DNA of 64,000 nucleotides from assembly GCF_000586435.1 (NCBI RefSeq), contig NZ_BAWH01000015.1, positions 19,578-83,577 of the forward strand, given 5' to 3'. The notes under the pieces are model-generated. The model was given only the letters and a program-made list of their open reading frames with translations. It searched no databases and had not been told where the DNA came from. Positions 32,081 through 42,299 of the stretch are shown in pieces; the first letter of the stretch is position 1; every line of letters begins with the position of its first letter. The translations under genes and the position numbers were made by a program. The stretch comes from Psychrobacter sp. JCM 18901. Lineage in GTDB: Bacteria; Pseudomonadota; Gammaproteobacteria; Pseudomonadales; Moraxellaceae.

Positions 32081-33364
32081 ATGAAGAACAACCATACGTT
32101 GATTATCGGTAGCGGTATCGTTGGGGCAACGCTTGCTCTAAAGTTGGCACAAGACAAAATGCCAGTGACGTTGATCGATGCTCGTCCTGCACGTGATGAA
32201 TCGGCTTGGCAACATGTACTTAGCAAACGTGATGCACGTGTCTATGCACTTAGTATGGCTAGTATTAATTTACTTGAAGACATTGGCGCTTGGCAACATA
32301 TTGCCGCCTCTAAACGCAAAGCAGACTACTCGCAAATGCAGGTATGGCAGCTCAATGGGATGGGTGAGTTATTATTTGGCGAAAGTGAAGACAGCGGCGC
32401 CGAGGATAATAGCAGTAAAAATTATGAGCCTATATTATTAGGTAGTATGGTTGAGCCTGCTGTTATCGAGCACGCATTATGGCAACGCTTGCATGAAGCT
32501 GATGTCAGTGACTATCTGACCCTTATCGCTGGTCATAAAGTTATTGATATGGATTGGCTAGGGGCGCAGCAAGGCTACCGTGTAACTCTAGACAATGGCG
32601 AGGCGATTGATACACGTCTATTAGTTGGCGCTGATGGGCGCGGTTCATTTGTCCGTCAGCAAGCAGGGATTGGCGTAGATACGCTTGATTATAATCAAAC
32701 CGCAATTTGCTGTGCGATTCAGACTGAGAAACCGCATCAGGCAACTGCACGCCAAGCTATGCTACCGACGGGTACACTGGCACTATTGCCATTAGCAGAT
32801 ATAACCGATGTTGATAAAGCAAGCCCGCAGCATTGGCAGTCGATCGTATGGACATTGCCGCGCAATCAAGCATTAGCGTTGATAGAGGAAGAAGATCGTT
32901 TTATCGCTGATAAGTTAGCAGCTGCCAGCAATTACGAGTTGGGTGCGATTAATCAGATTGAGTCTATCGCTAGTTTTCCATTAGCGGCTCAGCAAGCGAA
33001 AAGCTACGTCGCTGATAACTTGGTGCTGATCGGTGATGCTGCTCATGGTGTACATCCGCTGGCAGGCCAAGGACTGAACCTTGGTATGCTGGACGTGCAA
33101 GTATTATGTGAGCAGCTAAAGCATGACTTTACCCGTAGTGGCGGTACGCTTTGGGGTAGCAATCAAACGCTACGTCATTATGAGCGTTCGCGCCGTCCGC
33201 ATAATAGTCTAATGATGCACAGCTTTTCTGCGCTTAACTGGTTATTTGCAGGGTCGCTTGCCCAATTGCGTCCTGTGCAGCAGATACGTAATGAGGGTAT
33301 GTACCGAGTCAGCAAAATCAAGCCATTGATGCGTTTGTTTGCGAAGCAGGCGAGTGGGATATAG
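32081..33364 (+). CDS. Second ubiquinone-type FAD hydroxylase (UbiF/UbiI/VisC-like)
   Basis: Paralogue of the upstream UbiH with the same fold: GSGIVGATLALKLAQDKMPV near residue 10, SKRDARVYALSMASINLLE (the substrate-side motif typical of the UbiF/UbiI/VisC group), DGRGSFVRQQAG near 190, and LIGDAAHGVHPLAGQGLNLG near 320. I use ATG 32081 (MKNNHTLIIGSG) because the longer reading from 32036 adds an unlikely Ile-rich leader. Which ring position it modifies cannot be read from the sequence. Its stop lies 4 bases from the convergent lysO stop. Confidence 0.83.
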   Translation: MKNNHTLIIGSGIVGATLALKLAQDKMPVTLIDARPARDESAWQHVLSKRDARVYALSMASINLLEDIGAWQHIAASKRKADYSQMQVWQLNGMGELLFGESEDSGAEDNSSKNYEPILLGSMVEPAVIEHALWQRLHEADVSDYLTLIAGHKVIDMDWLGAQQGYRVTLDNGEAIDTRLLVGADGRGSFVRQQAGIGVDTLDYNQTAICCAIQTEKPHQATARQAMLPTGTLALLPLADITDVDKASPQHWQSIVWTLPRNQALALIEEEDRFIADKLAAASNYELGAINQIESIASFPLAAQQAKSYVADNLVLIGDAAHGVHPLAGQGLNLGMLDVQVLCEQLKHDFTRSGGTLWGSNQTLRHYERSRRPHNSLMMHSFSALNWLFAGSLAQLRPVQQIRNEGMYRVSKIKPLMRLFAKQASGI

Positions 33365-33368
33365 GAAA

Positions 33369-34279
33369 CTACCCCAACGCCGAAAAGAACACCATCAGCA
33401 CTGGCGAGACAATATTAATTAGGAAGCCAAAACTAATCGCTAGTGGCACGACTTTTAGACCACCTGACTGCTGAATGATAGGCAAGGTAAAGTCTAAACT
33501 GGTCGCACCGCCAAGCCCAACCGCGGCAGAAGGGTATTTGCGCATAAATACCGGAATAAAGATTAACGCAAAGAACTCACGTACCAAGTCATTAAACAAC
33601 GCGACACTACCCCAAACCGCGCCATAAGCATCGGTCATGACAATCGCTGATAGCGAGTACCAACCAAACCCTGACGATAGTGCTAAGCCTTTCGTCCATG
33701 ACACATCAGTAAATAGTAGTGCAAAGATAAGCCCGCCTGCCAATACCGCTAGCGTAAAGATGACACTCATTTCTACGCCGCGTTTATTCAGTAATACTTC
33801 TTTTAAGGTGATGCCCGATCCTTTTAAGCCTATACCGACCAGTAATATCAAAATCATCAGCATGACAGTCATAGAGTTTTCGGGCGGCATATAATCAGCA
33901 GGCAAGAAATAGCCAATCACCATCCCAATCACCACGCAAACCACTTGCGCCAAGCTACCTCGAATGCTCACACGATGCTCTTTGGATTTTACACTTGGTT
34001 TTTTGGCATGCCACGGGCGCAGGTGATCGAACAACATCAGCCAAATAAACCTGAACCAATTGTTAATATTGATAGGACGGTGACATACAGCGCAATTTCA
34101 CCCAACTGATTACCTAGACCTTCTACCTGAGACAGCTCAATACCGATCAACGCTAGGATAATAAATACCAAGTATGATAGACCTTTGTCGGCCAATTTTG
34201 TCATAGTAGGGTTAGACGGAATGGCAAAGCCAATAAACATTGGCATTAATACCAGAACAAGGGTGACTAGGCTTTCCAT
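33369..34279 (-). CDS. lysO: Lysine exporter LysO (YbjE family), split by a frame break
   Basis: Inner-membrane exporter of L-lysine. The first 80 codons (34279-34037) hold three membrane helices. The following 222 codons (34037-33369) hold the rest, with MTDAYGAVWGSVALFNDLVREF and GGATSLDFTLPIIQQSGG. The halves meet at TGATG (34039-34035). Inserting one T gives one protein of about 302 residues, which matches the 299 of E. coli LysO. Because other genes here have similar indels I read it as one gene, but two translationally coupled ORFs cannot be excluded. Confidence 0.85.
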
Positions 34280-34543
34280 GATAAAGGGCTCGCAGCATTT
34301 TTAATAAGGCGTTTTTAAGAAGCTGAAGATTGTACCATATAAGGTTAATAGTATTGATATGAGCCACTGAGATTCATTGTAAATCATCGCTCATTGTTGG
34401 CTAAACTGGAAAAACTGGACGATTATAATGATGTTAATAAATATCTTTTTCAAAATGTTTGAACGTTTTTGAGCGCTTTGTAATTCTTTACCTTATAAAC
34501 TTTTGTTGCTACATTAAAGTACTGAAAATATTTGGCTAAACTC

Positions 34544-35122
34544 ATGTCGCTATATCAGCTCAAAACTCAGTTTCAAAATCAACTACGCCCGATAAGTAAT
34601 GCGCTGGTTGAGCAAAATGTTACCGCTAATCAAGTGACAGTATCCGCTGTTTTATTAAGTATCGGTACTGCCTATATCATTGCCAAACCAGCGGCTGAAC
34701 AGCAGCGGCTGTGGCTTTTATTACCATCATCATTGTTTGTACGTATGGCACTCAATGCCATCGATGGCATGATGGCCCGTGAACATGGCCAGGCATCAAC
34801 GCTAGGAGCCGTGTTAAACGAGGTAGGTGATATGGTTGCCGATACGGCTCTATTAGCGAGTCTGGCGCCTCATATTCTGACCCCTCATATCAATAACAAA
34901 GAACGGCAAACGGTAATAGCCAACTTACCAACGAACATATCAACTTCTCAGCATCATATCACTGGTCTGATAGCCCTTAGTATTGGCACCGAACTGTTAG
35001 GCGTTACTAGTAATACTATGTTAGATGTTCGTGCTAACCAAGGGCCTTTAGGCAAAAGCGATCGCGCTTTCATACTAGGGGTGCTTGGTGCCTTTATGGG
35101 TATTAGGCCAAAGCGCCAGTAG
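34544..35122 (+). CDS. CDP-alcohol phosphatidyltransferase family protein (YnbA-like)
   Basis: Integral membrane enzyme of the family that condenses CDP-diacylglycerol with an alcohol headgroup. The family signature DxxDGxxARx8GxxxDxxxD appears as NAIDGMMAREHGQASTLGAV followed by LNEVGDMVAD. The first and third Asp are Asn here, while the other residues and spacings are kept. The protein has 192 residues. I choose ATG 34544 (MSLYQLKTQ); an upstream TTG at 34532 is in frame. It begins a rightward cluster with a hydrolase/methyltransferase fusion, a patatin-like protein and an SDR, so the product is probably an unusual phospholipid. Substrate unknown. Confidence 0.8.
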   Translation: MSLYQLKTQFQNQLRPISNALVEQNVTANQVTVSAVLLSIGTAYIIAKPAAEQQRLWLLLPSSLFVRMALNAIDGMMAREHGQASTLGAVLNEVGDMVADTALLASLAPHILTPHINNKERQTVIANLPTNISTSQHHITGLIALSIGTELLGVTSNTMLDVRANQGPLGKSDRAFILGVLGAFMGIRPKRQ

Positions 35123-35187
35123 GTATTAAAACGCAGTCGTCTTCGCCTGCTATCAGAATGGGTCAATTATTTATATTAACAGAGATA

Positions 35188-37251
35188 ATGCTATTAAAGA
35201 CCTGTCTCAATCGACTACGTTATATGACAGAGTTATACTTAATGCGCAACCCACCTGAGCTGCGATCCGTACTGGGTGAGTCAACAAACAACTCACTATC
35301 TCTTACTGTTGTTTTACCAAATACTTCTACTGATAACGCTCGCCCATTGGAGTTCAAAGAAATGCCAACCACAACCGTTGATAGTCAAAAATTCGAAGAA
35401 CAGGCCAGTGTTGGTTTTGATTTGCCTGCATCTAAAATCATCAATGGTGAGAGCTGTTATAACGCTTATGACGGCACGGCTATTTATTATCGCTATTGCT
35501 AACGACGCCTTTAGAAGACATGAAAAAATCAGCTATCAAGCAAGCCAACCAACCGTTGCGCCAAGTTATCTTATTACACCGAGGACATGAGCATTCAGGA
35601 CGATTGGCAGAGCTAGGAGAGCAGTTTGCAAAAGCTGGATATCAAGTATTTGCTTGGGATGCACGCGGCAATGGTCGCTCAGGCGGTATCAAAGATCATG
35701 CAGAGAGCGTCACTGAGCTTGAGCGAGATTTAGAGGGTTTCGTCCAGTTGGTGATTGGGCAAACAGGCATTGCTATCGAGGATACATTGATTGTCGCTAG
35801 CAGTATCGGCGCAGTGTTGGCAGCAGCATGGGTACACGATTATGCGCCAAATATTCGCGGGATGATACTTGGCACGCCTGCCCTCAGTATTCGCTTGTAT
35901 TTGCCCTTTGCCATACCGTCGTTGAAGGTGGCGCGTACGCTAGGTCTGATGTCACGTGTCAGCAGCTACGTTAAAGCACAAGTACTGACTCATGATAAAG
36001 ACGCGCAGCAGGCTTATAATGCTGATCCGTTAATCTCCAACAGTATCTCGACCGACTTACTCATCGACACTCATGCAACGGGTCAGCGTTTACTTGATGA
36101 TGCAGGTGCCATTACCGTACCGACGTTCGTCTTGTGTGCGGGCAAGGATTATGTGGTCGATAAGCAGGCTGAGCGTACGTTTTATGAAGCGATTAACACA
36201 CCGATTAAACGCTGGCAGTTGTATCCAGATAGCTATCACGCAATCTTTCATGAGACCAATAAAGCCGATGTCTTTGCCGACTGTATTGAGTTTGCTGAGG
36301 AAATATTTAGCACACCAGTCCAAGCCCCTGATTTGAGTACGGCTCACTTAAACAGTGCCAGTAAGGATAAAGTGGATCGTTTGGCGATTAAACCATTCAA
36401 TCCAAACTTTGCAATTACCCGTTTTGCGATGCAGAAATTTGGTCATGTCAGCGATGCAATTGCTACAGGGCTTGAGCATGGATTTGATTCAGGTCACTCG
36501 CTGGATCACGTCTATTACAATCAGCCCAGCGGTCAGAACAAGTTTGGACAGGCGGTCGATAAGTTTTATTTAAATAATATCGGCTGGCAAGGTATTCGTA
36601 TTCGCCGTGAGCATATATTGGAGTTGGCACGCTTAGCACTTGCAGATATCGAAGATAAAAATCAAAGCAGCAATAAATCATACCAACCAAAACTGTTAGA
36701 TATCGCTAGTGGGCATGGTTTTTATGCGTTTGATCTGCTGACAGAATTTACAGATTTGTATGCTGAATTGCGTGATTATGAGATGCATAATATTCAGGCA
36801 CTGCAAGCAAAAGCACAGCAGTTAGTGATTGCTGATCGAGTAGTGACCAGTCAGAAGGATGCCTTTGATCCTTCCAGTTATATCAATGCACATACGAATG
36901 ATACTAGCACCGATACTAAAAAAATCAGATCTTGCTATTGCTTCTGGGTTGTTTGAGTTGTTCTCTGATAATGCGCTACCAGCGACGGCTTTGGCAGGTA
37001 TTTATGACAGTTTAAAATCGGGCGGTTATCTGATTTATACCAACCAACCGTGGCACCCTGAACAGGAATTTATCAGTAAAACACTAAACAATCACCGTGG
37101 CAGTAGTTGGGTGATGCGTTGCCGTTCGCAGGCGGAAATGGATCAATTGGTTGAGCGGGCAGGCTTTAAGAAAGTCACGATGCGTATCGATCGCTTTGGG
37201 ATATTTACCGTGTCATTAGCGATTAAAACTGTACCAGCTGATGATGAGTGA
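35188..37251 (+). CDS. Alpha/beta-hydrolase and methyltransferase fusion (YnbC-like, two frameshifts)
   Basis: About 687 residues. After a variable N terminus, the lysophospholipase-like hydrolase domain shows HRGHEHSGR, the nucleophile elbow VASSIGAVLAAAW, the acid in CAGKDYVVD and the His in YPDSYHAIFHE. The C-terminal third is a class I SAM methyltransferase with motif I LLDIASGHGFYAF and a later AIASGLFELFSD. A base is missing near 35500 (YYRYW-LTTPLED) and one A is extra in the run at 36918-36924 (KK-SDLAIASG). Start candidates are ATG 35158, 35188 and 35224; 35188 has AGAG before it. The domain order resembles E. coli YnbC. Confidence 0.8.
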
Positions 37252-37254
37252 TAG

Positions 37255-38447
37255 ATGAATAATCAGCTGGTTAAACCTTATGAGCGTGTTCAGCTTTTCT
37301 CAGGCGGAGGCTCACGTTTTGGTTATTATTTGGGCAGTTATGCAGCCCTAGCAGCGCATGATTTGACGCCAGACATTATCGTTGGTACTTGCGGTGGGAG
37401 TTTATCTGCTACTTAGTACACCTTGCGCCTGACCCTAAAGATTTGCAAGCATTGATGTGCAGCCGTGAATTATATCGTGTCATCACTGCCATCAGACATG
37501 TCGCGCCAGATGAAGCCAATAAACGTCTAAAGCTGCGCTATATGACACATGCACTCAAACGTTGGCGGTTATCAAAGCAAAGGGATAATGGACAAGGACA
37601 ACGTCAAGCAGACAGTTACGAGCGACTGTTAAATGAGCTACAGCAGTTGGCAATGTTTCGTATCGATAACGAGCAGTACTGGCTGGATGAGCTGTCGCAG
37701 TTTGCTGCTAGTGATAGTGGTAGCGCTGCTGGTAAAACAACGCCAGAGATAGCTATCATTGCCAGTCGATTGTATCAAGCACCTGCTGATGGCTTATGTA
37801 ATAAAAAACCTGTACTGCAAGAGTTGTTATTTGCGCCGCCGTGCTTAGCAAATTTACCAAATTCTGCATCAGGTCTGGCTGACGAACAAATAACGTCACC
37901 AGCGCATATATTTGCAAACGGACGCATACACCCGTCTGTAAAAGTACAGACGCAATGGGATTTTGCCCCAGTGATTCGCGCGTCTATGGCTGACATGTAC
38001 TATCTACCGCCAACACATATCACAGAGCTTGGCTGGTGTTTAGGAGGTGTGATTAATCTCACACCGATTGAGTTGGCCTGTCAGTTGGGTGATAGCGTAT
38101 TTGCAGAGACTAAGGCAGGTTATGACCCATGGCTGGCTGCTCCCGCGATTCAGCGCGTCTTTGGCTTCGATCCCAATGAGCGTTTGGCAGCAGTACACGG
38201 TTATCAACCAATCAGCGTGTCGCCGGCCACTGAAACCACTAATAAGAACCGTCAGCTACATTGGTTACCATTTGCAGACAACGAGCAGCAATTGAGAGGG
38301 CAAAATGTGCAAAAGCGTTTTAACCTAAAGCAAATGACTGTTGAGCTAATACACAGCGACTATGACGGTTTTGTGCAGCAAATGCAGGCGCAATGGCAAT
38401 ATGGCTATCAGCGCACAGCCAGTTATATACAGCAGCATAAATTATGA
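37255..38447 (+). CDS. Patatin-like protein with replaced catalytic residues (one frameshift)
   Basis: The N terminus reads RVQLFSGGGSRFGYYLGSYAAL, the oxyanion-hole glycine loop of patatin-like phospholipases. It is followed by IIVGTCGGSLSAT, where the GxSxG nucleophile Ser is Cys. The region equivalent to the catalytic DGG motif reads GWCLGGVINLTPIELA, with Leu in place of Asp. One T is missing near 37414, between SLSAT and LVHLAPDPKD. The corrected length is about 397 residues. It starts 3 bases after the methyltransferase stop and overlaps the SDR by 4 bases. It could be an acyltransferase, a Cys-dependent hydrolase or a non-catalytic lipid binder. Confidence 0.77.
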
Positions 38448-39259
38448 AAAACCTCGCAAAAGGTATCACTAGAAACCATGCACCACATATTATTATCGTT
38501 GGTGGTACAAGTGGTCTTGGCTTAGCTTTGGCGTTGCATCATCAGACGCTTGGCTGGCAAGTAAGCGTTGTTGGAAGTAGCACAGAAAAGATAGCCGATA
38601 TCAACAGCCAGCATCCTGCTATCGTGACTTATGTATGCGACTTAACTGACCCAAGTCAAACGCAAACGTTATTAGACAGTTTGTCAGATATTAGTTTTCA
38701 AAGGCTGATCTATAGTGCTGGTAGCTATACCAATGAGCGTATCCATCACCTAAATCAAGCAGATAGCGACCAAATGCTAGCGATCAATTTGCAGGCGTTT
38801 GAGCAAGTTTTTAGATGGGCAAGCGCGCCGTTAAAGCAGCAAAACCAGTCGCTCGATGTCACTAAGAATGTTAGACCTAGCCTCATCTGTATTGCCTCTA
38901 TCGCAGGCACGATAGATTATCCTTATGCCAGCCTTTATGCAAAAAGCAAACGTGCAATGATTGCTACGGCTAGCGCTTATCGGGCAGCACTTGTACCTTA
39001 TGATATCCAAGTGAACTGTATTGCCTCAGGCTATATTGATACTCAAGCATTACGTGATTTAAACGATGGCGATGCTAGCCATAAGCCATTTATCATGAGC
39101 ACGCAGACAGCGGTTGATCATATTATGCAAGCAATTGACGATGATGTAGAACTAGCGATATTTCCACGCTCGATACGTTATATCGCGAGTGCATTAAATT
39201 ATTTACCAAAGCCTGTGCTCAATTGGATATTGCGCAGTAAGCTAGATAAGTCTTCTTAA
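38444..39259 (+). CDS. Short-chain dehydrogenase/reductase
   Basis: Classical SDR of 271 residues. The cofactor loop is GGTSGLGLALALHH near residue 20, CDLTD follows beta-4, SAGS takes the place of NNAG, the catalytic Ser is in CIASIAG, and YAKSK gives the YxxxK pair. The ATGA overlap with the patatin-like gene implies coupled translation. The C terminus has a hydrophobic segment (LNYLPKPVLNWIL) that may touch the membrane. Substrate unknown; context suggests a lipid-linked oxidation or reduction. Confidence 0.85.
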   Translation: MKNLAKGITRNHAPHIIIVGGTSGLGLALALHHQTLGWQVSVVGSSTEKIADINSQHPAIVTYVCDLTDPSQTQTLLDSLSDISFQRLIYSAGSYTNERIHHLNQADSDQMLAINLQAFEQVFRWASAPLKQQNQSLDVTKNVRPSLICIASIAGTIDYPYASLYAKSKRAMIATASAYRAALVPYDIQVNCIASGYIDTQALRDLNDGDASHKPFIMSTQTAVDHIMQAIDDDVELAIFPRSIRYIASALNYLPKPVLNWILRSKLDKSS

Positions 39260-39306
39260 CCAAGCATTGTTTTAATCAAGCACTATCCTAATCAAAAATG
39301 GGCTGC

Positions 39307-40215
39307 TCATCCAAACAGCCAATAAAGCAAGGTAAATACGGGCACTCCAATCAATAAACTGTCTATCCGATCTAATACCCCACCATGACCAGCGAGCATC
39401 GTTCCAGTATCTTTTACCCCGTGCTGGCGCTTAAAGGCTGATTCCAGTAAGTCTCCAAATATACCGCTCACAGCCAAGCCATAGGCAGCTAATAGACAGA
39501 CCCACCAAGTAAAAGGAGTGAGCCAAAGACCTAATACTGATGCCAACATTGCCGCAACTAAACTACCAAAGATAGCACCTTCAATGCTTTTATTCGGGCT
39601 AATAGTCGGCGCTAGACCTCGTTTAAAGAGCTTACGCCCAAGCAGTCGCCCACATAGATATTGGGCAATATCGTTGAACTGACTGGCAAATAATACGAAG
39701 AGTAAAACGCCATATTGTTCGCGTTGCCAGGTCAATTGCTGTAAGACAATAAAGCTAATGATGAGTGAGATGAATGCAACACTCAGTAGTAGGTCTAAGT
39801 AGTTGAGCCGCGTATAGTGTTGAGTCGGATTGAGAGAGGTCTTCGGTAGCAGGAGCGTACTTGGCTGTAAACCTTGCGCTTGGAGTTTATGAATGAGCAC
39901 GGCTTTACTGCGTAAACACCATAGGCGTTTAATCTCGTAGCTACCGCGTAAACCAATTAATATAAAAAATAAAATGAACAGCCATTGATAGGGATATACT
40001 TGCAAATGAGAACCTTGCGTATCGTTCGTTATTTTTGCAATCACATAGCAAGTGCAGAGCGCGGCTAACATCAACCACCACGAGCGTGCTATCAGGTAGA
40101 TTTTTGGCAAGCGTTTGCGTAGACGAGGTACGGCAAGTACACTCCAAGCCAAGCTGACGATTATCATCAGGGCAATCACAAACACAATATCAGAAGCCAT
40201 ACCATGGACACTCAA
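39307..40215 (-). CDS. CdsA-like phosphatidate cytidylyltransferase (YnbB-like)
   Basis: Polytopic membrane enzyme of the family that makes CDP-diacylglycerol from phosphatidate and CTP. The family signature is complete near the C terminus: SAFKRQHGVKDTGTMLAGHG followed by GVLDRIDSL. Upstream, FNDIAQYLCGRLLGRKLF and TISPNKSIEGAIFGS are also typical. At about 302 residues, with roughly eight helices, it is longer than housekeeping CdsA. It faces the CDP-alcohol transferase cluster from the opposite strand, 47 bases from the SDR stop. A second CdsA is presumably elsewhere. The start may be Met6 (MASDIVFV). Confidence 0.87.
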   Translation of the reverse strand: MSVHGMASDIVFVIALMIIVSLAWSVLAVPRLRKRLPKIYLIARSWWLMLAALCTCYVIAKITNDTQGSHLQVYPYQWLFILFFILIGLRGSYEIKRLWCLRSKAVLIHKLQAQGLQPSTLLLPKTSLNPTQHYTRLNYLDLLLSVAFISLIISFIVLQQLTWQREQYGVLLFVLFASQFNDIAQYLCGRLLGRKLFKRGLAPTISPNKSIEGAIFGSLVAAMLASVLGLWLTPFTWWVCLLAAYGLAVSGIFGDLLESAFKRQHGVKDTGTMLAGHGGVLDRIDSLLIGVPVFTLLYWLFG

Positions 40216-40320
40216 AGAAGAGGTAATATTTTAAGCCTATCCATAATGATAGCTTAAATGCTTCTTTAACTATAGTGTTAGATATCCTCTTGATGGGTTT
40301 AGTTATTATCTGTCGTAGGC

Positions 40321-42229
40321 TTAAATATGGTCAGTAACTGGTATCGGACAACGCTCATTTTCTATAACGTGCGAAAAGGAGTTAAGCGTAGCGTCTCTCC
40401 GTGGCAAAATGATACTGGTCAAAGGCGTTTCAGCTAAGTTAGGATAATCCTCACGGTAATGCCCACCGCGACTCTCAAAACGCTGATAAGCCGATTGAAC
40501 AATCATCGCTGCTAACGCTAATTGCCTCACCAATTGAAAAATGTCAAGCTCACTGTCAGTAGTAGGGGCTTTACTACTCATATCAGATAGCATGGTTTCA
40601 GTATGTTCGATTGACTCTTGCCACTGCTCAATTTGTCGCAATGCTTGCTCTAACTGTTTGGCACTACGTGTGATGCCATATTGGCGGTCAAAAGAGCTTT
40701 CAATGCTATAGTTATCTCTGCAATAGCTACTTCAGAATGAAATGCTTTATCAGCCTTATAAATTGGGAGTGATAACTGCTTGGAAGATGGCAAGATGACA
40801 AATTGCGTGTTTTCTAGTGTCGGATATTGCCAAATATCGGCAGCTAACTGATGCAGTCCATAAGAGGCTGTCGTATGTGGCTGCGCCATTTTTTCTAAAG
40901 CTTCAGCCGTTTTCTCTAAAGCCTCTAAGTTCTTTAAGCGTTCCAATTTTTTTTAGATAACGAGGCAGATTAGCGGCGATGTTGCGACCAACCACCACAC
41001 ACTCCAACAATGAATTACTTGCTAAACGGTTGGCTCCATGTAGCCCTGTATAAGCAACTTCGCCTGCTGCATATAGTCCTGCGACGTCGGTCAAACCATT
41101 GGCGCAAGTCACCACGCCGCCACAACTATAGTGGGCAGTCGGAGCGACCGGAATAGGGTCTGTCGTCATATCGATACCGAGTGCTAGCAGCGTCTGATAA
41201 ATCTGCGGGAAATGTGCCTGTATAAATGCGGCTGGCAAGTGACTGATATCAAGATGCACGTAGCCAAGTCCGTTACTACTAATCTGATTGGCTATTGCCC
41301 GAGCGACGATATCGCGTGGCGCCAATTCAGCGCGCTCATCAACGTCTAACATAAAGCGCACGCCAGTCTGTGGACAATAGAGTCGTCCACCTTCACCGCG
41401 TAATGCTTCAGATATCAGAAAGCTGCTGTCATCTAATGCCAGACCCGTTGGGTGAAATTGCACAAATTCTAAATTTGCTAAGCGGCAGCCTGCTTGCCAT
41501 GCCATCATGACGCCATCACCAACACAGACATTAGGCGCGCTGGCACGCTTAAATAGTTGACCTAAGCCACCACTAGCGAGTACGACAGCTGAACTATAAA
41601 TGGTGAGTTGACGCTCATTGATATGATCAAAGACCAACGCCCCTCGGCAATGTTTAATCTCGCTATCGTTCATGCTAAAAGAAGAGCTGCTAATCATAGG
41701 TGGAGTCAGTAGCTCTAATGCTTCATGATAAGGCAAGATAGTGATATTGATTGCAGTCTGTGCTTTGGTGGTTAAGGCGTCCATCACGTGTCGACCCGTT
41801 GCATCATCGCATGAGCACACGTCTACAGCCATGACCGCCTTCTTTGGTTAAGTGTAAGTCACTGGTTTTTAAGACTGCAAAATCAGGTGCATTATCATTT
41901 TCTTTAGTTAAATTAGATTGAGTAAATGGCACACCTTGCTCGCATAGCCACTGCACCGCTTGCTGTCCTGCACCCAAGATACGGGCAGTATTGTCCGTCG
42001 CACACAATCCTGCACCAGCGATTAAGGTATCAGCGACATGATCAGTCACAGAGTCTGCTTTGTCTAAGCTAGCTGCAATACCACCTTGAGCGTAATGACT
42101 TGAGCACACCTCAAGCGCGGCTTTGCTTAAAACAGTGATATTCAGCGATTTCGGCAGAGATAGCGCGGTGCTCAAACCTGCCAGACCAGCTCCAATAATA
42201 AGAACATCAGTTTTTATCATATTACTCAT
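40321..42229 (-). CDS. nadB: L-aspartate oxidase (three frameshifts)
   Basis: FAD enzyme oxidising L-aspartate to iminoaspartate, the first step of de novo NAD synthesis. The FAD loop VLIIGAGLAGLSTALSL is at residue 8 onward, followed by SSHYAQGGIAAS, LTKEGGHGCRRVL, ASGGLGQLFKR, HPTGLALDDSSFLISEALRGEGG and GLYAAGEVAYTGLHGANRLASNSLLE-type motifs. The frame breaks near 41818 (RRVL to DDATGRH), at the 8-T run near 40946-40953, and near 40688. Start ATG 42229 has AGGAG 10 bases upstream; an upstream ATG at 42298 lacks an SD. Corrected length is about 636 residues, above the E. coli 540. nadA lies immediately upstream. Confidence 0.93.
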
Positions 42230-42299
42230 ATCACTGCTGCTCCTGTTATTTATATAGCGAGTGGTGCTGGAACGATCAACTGAATGCGACTGACTCATG

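Noticed and set aside
34035..34039. lysO as two coupled genes through the TGATG overlap
   Set aside because: The summed length and helix pattern match single-chain LysO, and one-base losses are frequent in this window. I keep the coupled-gene reading only as an alternative.
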